DNA of 64,000 nucleotides, from positions 10,590,082 through 10,654,081 of the forward strand of contig NZ_LT629758.1 of the NCBI RefSeq assembly GCF_900104725.1. The letters run 5' to 3'. Position numbers and translations under genes: made by a program. The stretch is from Actinoplanes derwentensis. Its GTDB lineage: Bacteria > Actinomycetota > Actinomycetes > Mycobacteriales > Micromonosporaceae. Below the pieces are notes generated by a model. It was not told the origin of the DNA and searched no databases. It saw only the letters and a list, made by a program, of their open reading frames with translations. Positions 17,741-25,639 of the stretch are shown piece after piece. Each line of letters begins with the position of its first letter. Position 1 is the stretch's first letter.

Positions 17741-17860
17741 GTGTGTGCCGACTTGTGGTGCGGAACGCACCACAAGTCGGCACGCTGTCCCGTGCCCGGT
17801 CGTGTGTGGTGACCTGTGGTGCGGAACGCACCCTAATTCGGCACGCTGTTCCCTGCCCGG
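17741..17860. repeat. Tandem duplication of a palindromic unit
   Basis: Two copies of a ~61-bp unit built around TGTGGTGCGGAACGCACC (starting at 17754 and 17815) and ending in the CCGTGCCCGG/CCCTGCCCGG type. The first copy forms a perfect hairpin; the second has decayed on one arm. It resembles REP-like intergenic elements. With the dispersed repeat at 17912-18007 and the putA terminator it fills the 380-bp spacer 17717-18096. Confidence 0.7.
17745..17783 (+). terminator. Strong hairpin after the MBL gene
   Basis: Perfect 18-bp inverted repeat (GTGCCGACTTGTGGTGCG and complement) with a 3-nt GAA loop, 29 bp after the stop. It is the first unit of a two-copy tandem array. Confidence 0.65.
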
Positions 17861-17911
17861 CCGGCGATCGAAAGCCGCCGGCACCGGGTGTCCGGTGAGC
17901 GTTCCCTCGCA

Positions 17912-18007
17912 TTCGCCCGGCGGTCGCGGGGTGGCCTCGGGCGGCGCGGACCTCGCGGGGACCGGACAGGGCGGGCCGGTGCGGTTGGGGAGCCGGGTGG
18001 CGTACCC
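17912..18007. repeat. Dispersed intergenic repeat, copy 2 (inverted)
   Basis: Reverse-complement partner of the element at 15773-15870. It reads CGCCCGGCGGTCGCGGGGTG through GGGTGGCGTACC. It has no gene and no obvious target-site duplication. Confidence 0.6.
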
Positions 18008-18043
18008 CACCGCGGTTCGATGTTGATCTGGCGTGCCCGGAGA

Positions 18044-18087
18044 CGGCGACGCCCTCCGCGCCGGGTGGGGTGCGGAGGGCGTCGCCG
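18044..18087 (-). terminator. putA terminator hairpin
   Basis: Perfect 16-bp stem (CGGCGACGCCCTCCGC and complement) with a 12-nt loop, beginning 9 nt after the putA stop codon. Confidence 0.75.
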
Positions 18088-18096
18088 AGCCGGAGG

Positions 18097-21000
18097 TCAG
18101 AGGAGTTCGGCGGCCATCGGGAGGGGGTTGCCGAAGCGGTGGGCGGTGATGCTGACCGCCTGTTCGCGCAGGAACGGCAGGAGTTCCAGGCGACCGGATT
18201 CGGTCACCGGGCCGGACCAGACCGCTACGTCGGGGCGGCCTGCGGTGGCCTCGGTCAGGGTGCTGGCGTCGCCGCCGATCAGGCGGATCCGGCCGGCCCG
18301 GACCGAGGTCGCGAACGTGGTGTCGTCCTCGACCTTCGCCGACGGATAGCGGGCCGCCAGACCGGCCGGTAGCGGCGTCGCGGTGGAGACCGTCACGTCG
18401 GCGCCGGTCAGCAGGGCCGCGGACAGCACGCGGACCAGGTCGGCGACGGTGCCGCCGGAGGCCAGCCGGACCGTTGCCGAGGTCGGCAGGTAGCGGAACA
18501 CGTTGCGTTCCGCTTCGAGGCCGGAGACGTCGGTGGGGGTGCGGAATGCGAAGGCGGCGTCGCTGCGGGCGGCACGGTCCAGGGACTCGGACTCCGCGGC
18601 TTCCAGGACTTCGCCGGCGACGGCCAGCAGAGCCCGGACGCCAGCGTGATCGATCGCGGTCCTGGCCGTTGCCGGGCGGGACTGCCAGCCGGTCAGGCCG
18701 GTCAGGTAGTTGGGGCCGCCCGCCTTGGTGCCGGGGCCGACCGCCGACTTCTTCCAGCCGCCGAACGGCTGCCGCTGCACGATGGCGCCGGTGATGCCCC
18801 GGTTGACGTAGAGGTTGCCGGCCTGGATCCGGTCCAGCCAGGTGCGGATCTCGCCCGCGTCGAGCGAGTGCAGGCCGGAGGTGAGGCCGTAGTCCACCTC
18901 GTTGACCAGGTCGATCGCCTCGTCGAGGGAGCCGGCGATCATGATGCCGAGGATCGGGCCGAAGTATTCGGTGCGGTGGAAAGCCGATCCGCGGCGCACG
19001 CCGTCCCGGATGCCGGGGCTCCACAGCTTGCCGCTGTCGTCGAGTTTGCCGGGTTCGAGCAGCCACTGCTCACCCTCGCCGAGAGTGGTCAGGCCGTCGA
19101 GCAGCTTCCCGGCGGCCGGTTCGACGAGCGGGCCCATCTTGGTACGCGGGTCGGACGGATAGCCGACGTCCAGCGACGAAACCGCGTCCAGCAGCTGGGT
19201 GCGGAACCGCTGCGAACGGGCCACCGAGCCGACCAGCACCACCAGGGACGCGGCCGAGCACTTCTGGCCGGCGTGCCCGAACGCCGACGCGACCACGTCC
19301 TTGACCGCCAGGTCCAGGTCGGCGCTGGGGGTGACGATGATGGCGTTCTTGCCGCTGGTCTCGGCGAGCAGCGGCAGGTCGGTGCGGAACGAGCGGAACA
19401 GTTCGGCTGTCTCGTACGCCCCGGTCAGGATGACCCGGTCGACGAGCGGGTGCGCGATCAGTTCCCGGCCCAGGGTCTGCTCGTCGACCTGGAGCAGCGT
19501 GACCAGGTCGGCGTCGGCTCCGGCCGCGGCCAGTGCGTCCCGCAGGATGCCGGCGAGCACGGTGCCGCAGCGTTCGGCGGGACCGGCCGGTTTGAGGACC
19601 ACCGACGAACCGGCGGCGAGGGCGGCCAGCACCGAACCGGCCGGGATGGCGACCGGGAAGTTCCACGGCGGCGTGACCAGGGTGAGCCGCGCCGGAACGG
19701 GGACGGCCCCGTCGACCTGGGCCAGTTCACCGGCCAGTTCGGCGTAGTAGTGGGCGAAGTCGATCGCCTCGGACACCTCGGGGTCGGCCTGGTCGACGGT
19801 CTTGCCGGCTTCGGCGGCCATCACTTCGAGCAGCGTGGTCCGGTGCGTCTCCAGCGCGTCGCCGATGGCGTGCAGGACAGCCTGCCGGTCGGCGGCTCCC
19901 CAGCCGGCGGCGGCGGCCTTCTCCATGGCCTGGTCCAGGTGCTCCCGGTCACCGATGCGGGGCAGGTCCAGGCCCAGGTGCGAAGTCTCGACCCGGGACA
20001 GCAGGTCGCGTACCTCGGCACGGTTGACGGCGACCGCAGGGTCGGTGTCGGGAGTGTTCACGAACAGCCCCGGAACACTGCGCGGGACGGCGGCGAACCG
20101 GTCGGCCACCCGGTGCGGCACCGGTGCTTGACTCTCGGCGAGGTCACGCAGCGACGCCAGGAAACGGTCGCGCTCGCGGTCGAACAGAGCCTCGTCGGTG
20201 TGCAGCTCGAACACCGCCGACATGAAGTTGTCGGTGCTCGCGCCCTCTTCGAGACGGCGGATCAGGTAGGCGATCGCCACGTCGAACTGCTCGGGACGTA
20301 CCACCGGCGTGTAGAGCAACAACCCGCCGACCTCGCGCCGGACCGCCTCGGCCTGACCCTCGGCCATGCCGAGCAGCATCTCGAACTCGATGCCCGCGCG
20401 CACGTCCCGCTGTCCGGCGAGGATCCACGCGTACGCCACGTCGAACAGGTTGTGCCCGGCCACACCCAGGCGCACGTTGCCGATCCGGTCGGGGTGCAGC
20501 GCGTAGTCGAGGACCCGCTTGTAGTTGGCGTCGGTGTCCTGCTTGCTGTCGCAGGTGGCGACCGGCCAGCCGTGCAACTCCGCCTCGACCCGCTCCATCG
20601 GCAGGTTGGCGCCCTTGACCAGGCGCACCTTGATACCGGCGCCACCGCGCTCGCGGCGGGCCGCGGACCACTCCTGAAGCCGCGTCATCGCGCCCAGGGC
20701 GTCCGGCAGGTAGGCCTGCAGCACGATGCCGGCTTCCAGGTTCAGCAACTCGGGACGGTCCAGGAGCCTGGTGAAGACCGCGATCGTCAGATCGAGATCC
20801 TTGTACTCCTCCATGTCCAGGTTGACGAACTTGCCGTCTTTCGCGGCCAGCGTGAACAGCGGCAGCAGCTTCTCGGCGATGTCGGAGACGGCTTCGTCGA
20901 AGGCCCACGGGTTGTGCGGGGCGACCGCCGACGACACCTTGATCGACACGTAGTCGACGTCCGGCCGGGCCAGCAGCTTCTCGGTGCTGCGCAGCCGGTG

Positions 21001-21453
21001 GGTGGCCTCGCCCTTGCCCAGGACGGCCTCACCGAGCAGGTTGACGTTCAGACGTACGTCACGCTGCTTGATCTTCTTGATCGCCTTGCCGAGGCGGGCG
21101 TCGGATGCGTCGACGATCAGGTGCCCGACCATGTGGCGCAGCGCGCGGCGGGCGATCGGGACCACCACACCCGGCATCACCGGGGCGAGCGCGCCGCCGG
21201 CCTTGACCGCGAGGCGCAGGTGGGCGGGCAGGAAACCGGGCACGTCCCGGGACAGGGCGCGCAGGGTGCGGGCGCTGACTTTCAGGTCCTCGGGGCGGAT
21301 CACACCGTCGACAAAACCGACGGTGAACGCCAGACCTTTCGGGTCACGCAGCACCGCGGCGAGCTGTGCGGCCGAACCGCCGACCGGGACGTCCGCGGCC
21401 TCGCGCAGCCAGCGCCGGACAAGGGCGATCGTCTCTTCGGCGATCTCAGGCAT
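18097..21453 (-). CDS. putA: Bifunctional proline dehydrogenase / L-glutamate gamma-semialdehyde dehydrogenase
   Basis: The product has 1118 residues. Residues ~1-480 form the FAD-dependent proline dehydrogenase barrel (for example VKGANLPMERVEAELHGWP and YLIRRLEEGAS). Residues ~530-1000 form the NAD-dependent aldehyde dehydrogenase with the Glu motif LAETSGKNAI (~697) and catalytic Cys in GHAGQKCSAASL (~730). Together they oxidise proline to glutamate with substrate channelling. The N-terminal ribbon-helix-helix DNA-binding domain of enterobacterial PutA is absent, so it cannot be its own repressor. The divergent LysR gene is the likely regulator. AAGGAG lies 6 nt before the ATG. Confidence 0.95.
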   Translation of the reverse strand: MPEIAEETIALVRRWLREAADVPVGGSAAQLAAVLRDPKGLAFTVGFVDGVIRPEDLKVSARTLRALSRDVPGFLPAHLRLAVKAGGALAPVMPGVVVPIARRALRHMVGHLIVDASDARLGKAIKKIKQRDVRLNVNLLGEAVLGKGEATHRLRSTEKLLARPDVDYVSIKVSSAVAPHNPWAFDEAVSDIAEKLLPLFTLAAKDGKFVNLDMEEYKDLDLTIAVFTRLLDRPELLNLEAGIVLQAYLPDALGAMTRLQEWSAARRERGGAGIKVRLVKGANLPMERVEAELHGWPVATCDSKQDTDANYKRVLDYALHPDRIGNVRLGVAGHNLFDVAYAWILAGQRDVRAGIEFEMLLGMAEGQAEAVRREVGGLLLYTPVVRPEQFDVAIAYLIRRLEEGASTDNFMSAVFELHTDEALFDRERDRFLASLRDLAESQAPVPHRVADRFAAVPRSVPGLFVNTPDTDPAVAVNRAEVRDLLSRVETSHLGLDLPRIGDREHLDQAMEKAAAAGWGAADRQAVLHAIGDALETHRTTLLEVMAAEAGKTVDQADPEVSEAIDFAHYYAELAGELAQVDGAVPVPARLTLVTPPWNFPVAIPAGSVLAALAAGSSVVLKPAGPAERCGTVLAGILRDALAAAGADADLVTLLQVDEQTLGRELIAHPLVDRVILTGAYETAELFRSFRTDLPLLAETSGKNAIIVTPSADLDLAVKDVVASAFGHAGQKCSAASLVVLVGSVARSQRFRTQLLDAVSSLDVGYPSDPRTKMGPLVEPAAGKLLDGLTTLGEGEQWLLEPGKLDDSGKLWSPGIRDGVRRGSAFHRTEYFGPILGIMIAGSLDEAIDLVNEVDYGLTSGLHSLDAGEIRTWLDRIQAGNLYVNRGITGAIVQRQPFGGWKKSAVGPGTKAGGPNYLTGLTGWQSRPATARTAIDHAGVRALLAVAGEVLEAAESESLDRAARSDAAFAFRTPTDVSGLEAERNVFRYLPTSATVRLASGGTVADLVRVLSAALLTGADVTVSTATPLPAGLAARYPSAKVEDDTTFATSVRAGRIRLIGGDASTLTEATAGRPDVAVWSGPVTESGRLELLPFLREQAVSITAHRFGNPLPMAAELL

Positions 21454-21495
21454 CGGGAACTCCTTCCGTTGTGCGCAACAGTCTGAAGTCCGTAT

Positions 21496-21528
21496 ACAGC
21501 TTAGGAAAAGCGATGCTTTCTGAGCTGT
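21496..21528. promoter_or_regulatory. Inverted repeat in the putA-lysR divergent region
   Basis: An imperfect inverted repeat with arms ACAGCTTAGGAAA and the complement of ACAGCTCAGAAA, about 33 bp long, in the 102-bp divergent promoter region. It is a good candidate LysR binding site controlling putA and the regulator itself. The assignment rests on position and symmetry. Confidence 0.5.
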
Positions 21529-21543
21529 GTTGTTAAGTTCCGC

Positions 21544-21549
21544 TAATGT
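21544..21549 (+). promoter_or_regulatory. Leaderless-type -10 box (TAATGT)
   Basis: TAATGT ends 6 nt before the GTG at 21556. No ribosome binding site is present, so the LysR message probably starts at its initiation codon. Confidence 0.5.
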
Positions 21550-21555
21550 AAAAAG

Positions 21556-22491
21556 GTGCTGGAGATCCGCCGTCTGATCCTGCTGCGTGAACTGGCCGTC
21601 CGGGGCACGATCGCCGCCGTCGCCGAGGCCCTCAACTTCACCCCGTCCGCAGTGTCCCAGCAGCTCAGCCAGTTGGAACGGGAGACCGGCACCCAGCTGT
21701 TACGCAAAGCCGGCCGCCGGGTCCAGCTCACCCCGCAGGCCGAGGTTCTGGTCGCTTCGGTCGGTGAGGTCCTGGACACCCTGGAACGCGCCGAGGCCCG
21801 CCTGCAGGCCGCCGCGGCCACCGTCACCGGCCGGGTCCGGGTGGCCGTCTTCCAGTCGGCCGCCCTCGCCTTCATGCCCGCCACCCTGCGCGCCATGGCA
21901 TCCCTGTACCCCGATGTGCGGGTGGAGATGACACAGCGCGAACCGGAGGAGGCGCTGCGCGAGACCTGGGCCCGCGATTTCGACCTGGTGATCGCCGAGC
22001 AGTACCCGGCGCACGCCGCCCCACACCACCCCGGCCTGGACCGGCGCGACCTCACCACCGACGCGATCCGGCTGGCCCTGCCCGCGTCCTCGGAGTCACT
22101 GCACCCGGTCGACTCCCTCGACTCCGCCCGGCACATGCCGTGGGTGATGGAACCACGCGGCGCTGCCTCCCGGCACTTCGCCGAACAGGAGTGCCGCCGG
22201 GCCGGCTTCGAACCGGACGTCCGTTACGAGACCGCCGACCTGCAGGCCCACATGCGCCTGGTCGAGTCGGGCAACGCCGTCGCGCTGATCCCCGACCTGA
22301 TCTGGGCGGGCCGCGGCACCTCAGCCCGCCTGCTGGAGTTGGACGGCGCCCCGTATCGCACCATCTTCACCGCCCAGCGGCTGTCCGGTGCGGCGTCCCC
22401 GGCCGCCCGAGCCTTCCGCGAGATCTTGCAGCACACCGTTGCCGCAGCGAAGTCGACGCCGATGCCGGGCGGGGCAGCACCGGCGATCTAG
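21556..22491 (+). CDS. LysR family transcriptional regulator
   Basis: The product has 311 residues, the usual LTTR length. The N-terminal winged helix reads LEIRRLILLRELAVRGTIAA with recognition part NFTPSAVSQQLSQLERETG. The effector domain spans ~90-300. It is divergent from putA with a symmetric sequence between them, so a proline-responsive activator role is inferred. It starts at GTG with a TAATGT box 6 nt upstream. The next gene (alpha/beta hydrolase) is convergent with almost no spacer. Confidence 0.9.
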   Translation: MLEIRRLILLRELAVRGTIAAVAEALNFTPSAVSQQLSQLERETGTQLLRKAGRRVQLTPQAEVLVASVGEVLDTLERAEARLQAAAATVTGRVRVAVFQSAALAFMPATLRAMASLYPDVRVEMTQREPEEALRETWARDFDLVIAEQYPAHAAPHHPGLDRRDLTTDAIRLALPASSESLHPVDSLDSARHMPWVMEPRGAASRHFAEQECRRAGFEPDVRYETADLQAHMRLVESGNAVALIPDLIWAGRGTSARLLELDGAPYRTIFTAQRLSGAASPAARAFREILQHTVAAAKSTPMPGGAAPAI

Positions 22492-23814
22492 CTAGCCGGT
22501 CGCGTGATCCGGCGCCGGGCAGGCCGTGAACTGCGGCCGCGTCCCGACGGTGAAGCGGCAGCCGAAGTCCGGGGCGGCCACCGCGCGGCGGTCCAGGATC
22601 GGGTCGCCGGCCGGGCGGCGGCCGTGCTCGACCCAGGTGACCAGGTCGTCGAAGCCATTGGTCAACTCGGGGGCGGTGAAGCCACAGTGGGTGACGTCGC
22701 GGATGGCGCGGGAGACGAACGACCGGGAACTGCGGGCGTATTCCTGCTCCATCGAGAACGGCACGAACAGGTCGCCGATGCCGTGCAGCGACAGCACCGG
22801 GATCGACGGGCGGCCCGCGACCCGGGGGACACCGTCCGTCGCGGTCCGCCCGACCCGCAGCACCGACGCGTTCAGCGCCCGTTCCGCTGTGGTGAGCTTC
22901 CGCCGGTCGTCGATCTGGTAGACGGTCCGGCGGTTGTCGGTCAGGTTGCCGGACGCGATACCGGCCGTGCCGCCGCTGAGCCCCGGCCACACGCTGAACA
23001 GGAACGGCAGTCCACCCTGGGAAGCCGCGTCCCAGTAGGCGAACGCCTGCGGGAACCCGGGCCGCTCGCCGCCGCTGCGCCGCTCCAGGACGTCGGACCA
23101 GGTGGCCTTGGGCAGCGAGGCCCGGATCCGGGCGACCTGTGCCGCCCAGCGCGCCGGATAGCCGGCGTCCGGCCGGAGGGGGAACTCGATGTCCACCTGC
23201 GCCAGTGCCGCCGCGGTCACGCCGGCGTCCAGGAAGTAGTCGAACAGCTCGACGTCACCGAGGACCCCGCAGTAGGGCATCGCCCCGGCGAACGTCCGCG
23301 GATACCTCTCGATCGCGACGGCCGTGACGTGGCCGCCCATCGACGCGCCGCTGATGTAGGTCTTGACCGGATTCTTCCGCGTCACCCTTTTGAACAGGCC
23401 GATCAGCGCCTGAGTGTCCTGGACGCCCTGGCTCACGTCGTAGCCGTTGGTCGCGTAGCTCGACGCCGCCCATGCGAAGCCCCGGTCGATGTAGTGCGCC
23501 CGCAGGTCGGGGTCGGTCACGTAGACCGTGGTGCCGGTGCCGCGATAGCCGTGGGCGTAGACCACGAGCCTGCCGTTCCACCGTTTCGGCACCTCGATCC
23601 GCCACGCGGCACCCGCACGGATCCCGGTGTGGGTCGTCGCTCCCGGCAGTGCGGTGAACGGTTTCCCGCCCAGATCGCAGTCGGGGTCGGCGACGAGGTA
23701 GCCGGGCTGGGTGGGGCTCGGCGCGGGCGCCGAACAGGTTGCCGCTGCGGCGGGAGTCCCCATCAGGACCCCGGCGATCAGCGTGGCGGCGAGAACGACC
23801 CGGCGAACGATCAT
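22492..23814 (-). CDS. Secreted alpha/beta hydrolase
   Basis: The product has 440 residues with a Sec signal peptide (MIVRRVVLAATLIAGVLMG, cleavage after AAA). The fold has nucleophile elbow SGASMGG near residue 166, an acid-containing SLHGIGDLFVPF near 338 and a late His in VTHCGF. YAHGYRGTG likely provides the oxyanion hole. Six Cys residues suggest disulfides. It could be an esterase, lipase-like enzyme or peptidase acting outside the cell; the substrate is unknown. GGAGG 8 nt before the ATG fixes the start and rejects a 12-codon upstream extension. It ends base-to-base with the convergent LysR gene. Confidence 0.82.
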   Translation of the reverse strand: MIVRRVVLAATLIAGVLMGTPAAAATCSAPAPSPTQPGYLVADPDCDLGGKPFTALPGATTHTGIRAGAAWRIEVPKRWNGRLVVYAHGYRGTGTTVYVTDPDLRAHYIDRGFAWAASSYATNGYDVSQGVQDTQALIGLFKRVTRKNPVKTYISGASMGGHVTAVAIERYPRTFAGAMPYCGVLGDVELFDYFLDAGVTAAALAQVDIEFPLRPDAGYPARWAAQVARIRASLPKATWSDVLERRSGGERPGFPQAFAYWDAASQGGLPFLFSVWPGLSGGTAGIASGNLTDNRRTVYQIDDRRKLTTAERALNASVLRVGRTATDGVPRVAGRPSIPVLSLHGIGDLFVPFSMEQEYARSSRSFVSRAIRDVTHCGFTAPELTNGFDDLVTWVEHGRRPAGDPILDRRAVAAPDFGCRFTVGTRPQFTACPAPDHATG

Positions 23815-23846
23815 CGCGTTTACCTCCGGGTAACATCCAATGGCCG

Positions 23847-24512
23847 TCATCGATCGATGTCAAGGACCTCCTTCAGTGCCGCCCACTGGAGCAGCATGAT
23901 CGTCTTGGCGTCGGCGATCTCCCCGGTCTCGATCATTTTCAGGGCCGCGCCGAACGGCAGCTCCACCGACTCGATGTCCTCGCCGTCCTCGGCCAGCCCG
24001 CCGCCCGCCGAGGTGCGGGACGCGGCCGAATACGGCGCGGCGAAACAGTGCACCCGCTCGGTCACCGACCCCGGACTGGTCCACACCGCGAACACCGGGA
24101 TCAGCTCACCGATCGTCACCCCCAGCTCCTCGGCCGCCTCCCGCCGGATCGCCGCCGCCGGATCGTCACCGTCGAGCAGCCCGGCCGCGGTCTCCAGGAA
24201 CATCCCGTCGGGGTGGCCGTTCACATAGACCGGATAGCGGAACTGCCTGGTCAGCAACACTGTCCCGCGCTCGGCGTCGTAGAGCAGCACGGTTGCGCCG
24301 TCGCCCCGGTCATAGGTCTCCCGCTGCTCGGACGACCAGTGCCCGTCGCGCCGCCGGTAGTCGTAAGTGGTCCGCCGCAGCACGTGCCACCCGGCCCCGG
24401 TCAGCTCCACATCACGCACGATCACGGACGGGTTGCCGGTCAGGTCCCGCCCCGCCCGGTCCAGCCCGACCCGGCCACGATCATCGGGAACGTCGATCCC
24501 TGGTCTGTTCAT
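23847..24512 (-). CDS. Nudix hydrolase, NudK (GDP-mannose pyrophosphatase)-like
   Basis: The product has 221 residues. The N-terminus VIVRDVELTGAGWHVLRRTT followed by YDYRRRDGHW matches NudK, and the Nudix box reads GLLDGDDPAAAIRREAAEELG near residue 125, with the spacing used by NudK. This group cleaves GDP-mannose or other sugar nucleotides. The ATG at 24512 is 7 nt after TACCGT (complement of 24520-24525), a leaderless arrangement. It is divergent from a DeoR-type regulator with only 59 bp between, so the two probably share control. Confidence 0.82.
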   Translation of the reverse strand: MNRPGIDVPDDRGRVGLDRAGRDLTGNPSVIVRDVELTGAGWHVLRRTTYDYRRRDGHWSSEQRETYDRGDGATVLLYDAERGTVLLTRQFRYPVYVNGHPDGMFLETAAGLLDGDDPAAAIRREAAEELGVTIGELIPVFAVWTSPGSVTERVHCFAAPYSAASRTSAGGGLAEDGEDIESVELPFGAALKMIETGEIADAKTIMLLQWAALKEVLDIDR

Positions 24513-24531
24513 GCCGGGAACGGTACACTTC

Positions 24532-24569
24532 GAAACACGCAACAGTCGACAGAAACAAGGGGAAACACG
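24532..24569. promoter_or_regulatory. Phased direct repeats GAAACAMG (DeoR operator candidate)
   Basis: GAAACACG at 24532, GAAACAAG at 24552 and GAAACACG at 24562: three direct repeats spaced 20 and 10 bp, on one face of the helix. They lie between the divergent nudix and deoR starts. DeoR-family proteins often bind direct repeats. Confidence 0.5.
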
Positions 24570-24571
24570 GA

Positions 24572-25318
24572 ATGCTTGCGGCGGAGCGCCGAGACTTCCT
24601 TCTGGCCCGGCTCCGGGCAGAGGGCAAAGTGGTGGCCAAGGAGATCGCGATCCGGCTGGGGGTCGCCGAGGACAACATCCGGCGCGACCTGCGCGAGATG
24701 GCCGCTGCCGGGCTCTGCCAGCGGGTCTACGGCGGAGCGCTGCCGATCTCGCCGGCCCTCGCCGACTACGCCACCCGCACGGGTCTCGCCCCGTCCAGCA
24801 AGGAGCGCGTGGCCGTCGCCGCGGCCGAGCTGATCCAGCCCGGCAGCACCGTCCTGCTCGACGGCGGCACCACTGCCCTGGCGGTCACCGCCGCGCTGCC
24901 ACCCGACCTGCGGGCCACCATCGTCACGCACAGCCCGACGGTCGCCGCCGCCCTGGTCGACCATCCGTGCGTCGACGTCTTCGTGATCGGCGGCCGCCTC
25001 TTCAAACACTCCGCGGTGACCTGCGGTGCGGCCGCCGCCGAAGCCGTGCGGGGCATCACCGCCGACCTCTTCCTGCTCGGCGTCACCGGCGTCCACCACG
25101 AGACCGGCCTGACCACCGGTGACCCCGACGAGGCCGCGATGAAACGCACTCTGGCAAGCCGCGCCGCTGAGACGTATGTGCTGGCCAGCGCGGAGAAGAT
25201 CGGCGCCGCTTCCCCGTTCCAGGTCCTTGCGCCGGACCGCGTCACCGCCATCATCACCGACGCGCCGCCGGATCATCCCGCGCTGAAAGGCCTACCCCTT
25301 CTTTCGGTACGGTCGTGA
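24572..25318 (+). CDS. DeoR/GlpR family transcriptional regulator
   Basis: The product has 248 residues. The N-terminal winged helix reads MLAAERRDFLLARLRAEGKV with recognition part AIRLGVAEDNIRRDLREM. The DeoRC sensor domain has LDGGTTALAV and VIGGRLFKHSAVTCG, the sugar-phosphate-binding loops. AAGGGGA precedes the ATG at 24572. Members repress sugar catabolic genes until a phosphorylated sugar binds. Its divergent Nudix neighbour hints at a sugar-nucleotide link. No sugar operon is directly downstream. Confidence 0.88.
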   Translation: MLAAERRDFLLARLRAEGKVVAKEIAIRLGVAEDNIRRDLREMAAAGLCQRVYGGALPISPALADYATRTGLAPSSKERVAVAAAELIQPGSTVLLDGGTTALAVTAALPPDLRATIVTHSPTVAAALVDHPCVDVFVIGGRLFKHSAVTCGAAAAEAVRGITADLFLLGVTGVHHETGLTTGDPDEAAMKRTLASRAAETYVLASAEKIGAASPFQVLAPDRVTAIITDAPPDHPALKGLPLLSVRS

Positions 25319-25560
25319 AAGGCCCCGTAGCCCCGGCAGCCACGGTGGGCGTCACACCGGACCGCCCCTCGCCGCCGCCTCACGCATGCCCAAGACGACA
25401 ACGGCCCGCGCCTCGTCGAGACGTGAGCCGGCCAGTCGGCGGTCCAGCGGACCTTGCCCTGTCAGCCGCCGCCGGCCCGGACCTGTCTGCCGGACCGCCC
25501 GCCGGACTTCGCGCCGCGGGGAGATCCGCGGTCCGGGGCGGACAGGCGGTTCCGCGGTGC

Positions 25561-25623
25561 CGGGTGGTCCCGCCCGGGGTGGCGGGGACCACCCGGGTCG
25601 GACCGGGTCGTTCGGACCCGGTC
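25561..25623. terminator. Two adjacent hairpins between deoR and the PAP2 gene
   Basis: Hairpin one (25561-25595) has a ~14-bp stem (CGGGTGGTCCCGCC with one bulge on the return arm). Hairpin two (25601-25623) has a perfect 9-bp stem GACCGGGTC with a 5-nt loop. They separate convergent genes. The remaining part of the 320-bp spacer 25319-25639 shows no gene. Confidence 0.6.
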
Positions 25624-25639
25624 GGGCGGGAGTGGTGGG

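Noticed and set aside
18646..21486. 946-residue open frame on the plus strand opposite putA
   Set aside because: Antisense shadow of a GC-rich gene; Arg/Gly/Val-rich composition with no motif, while putA on the other strand is complete.
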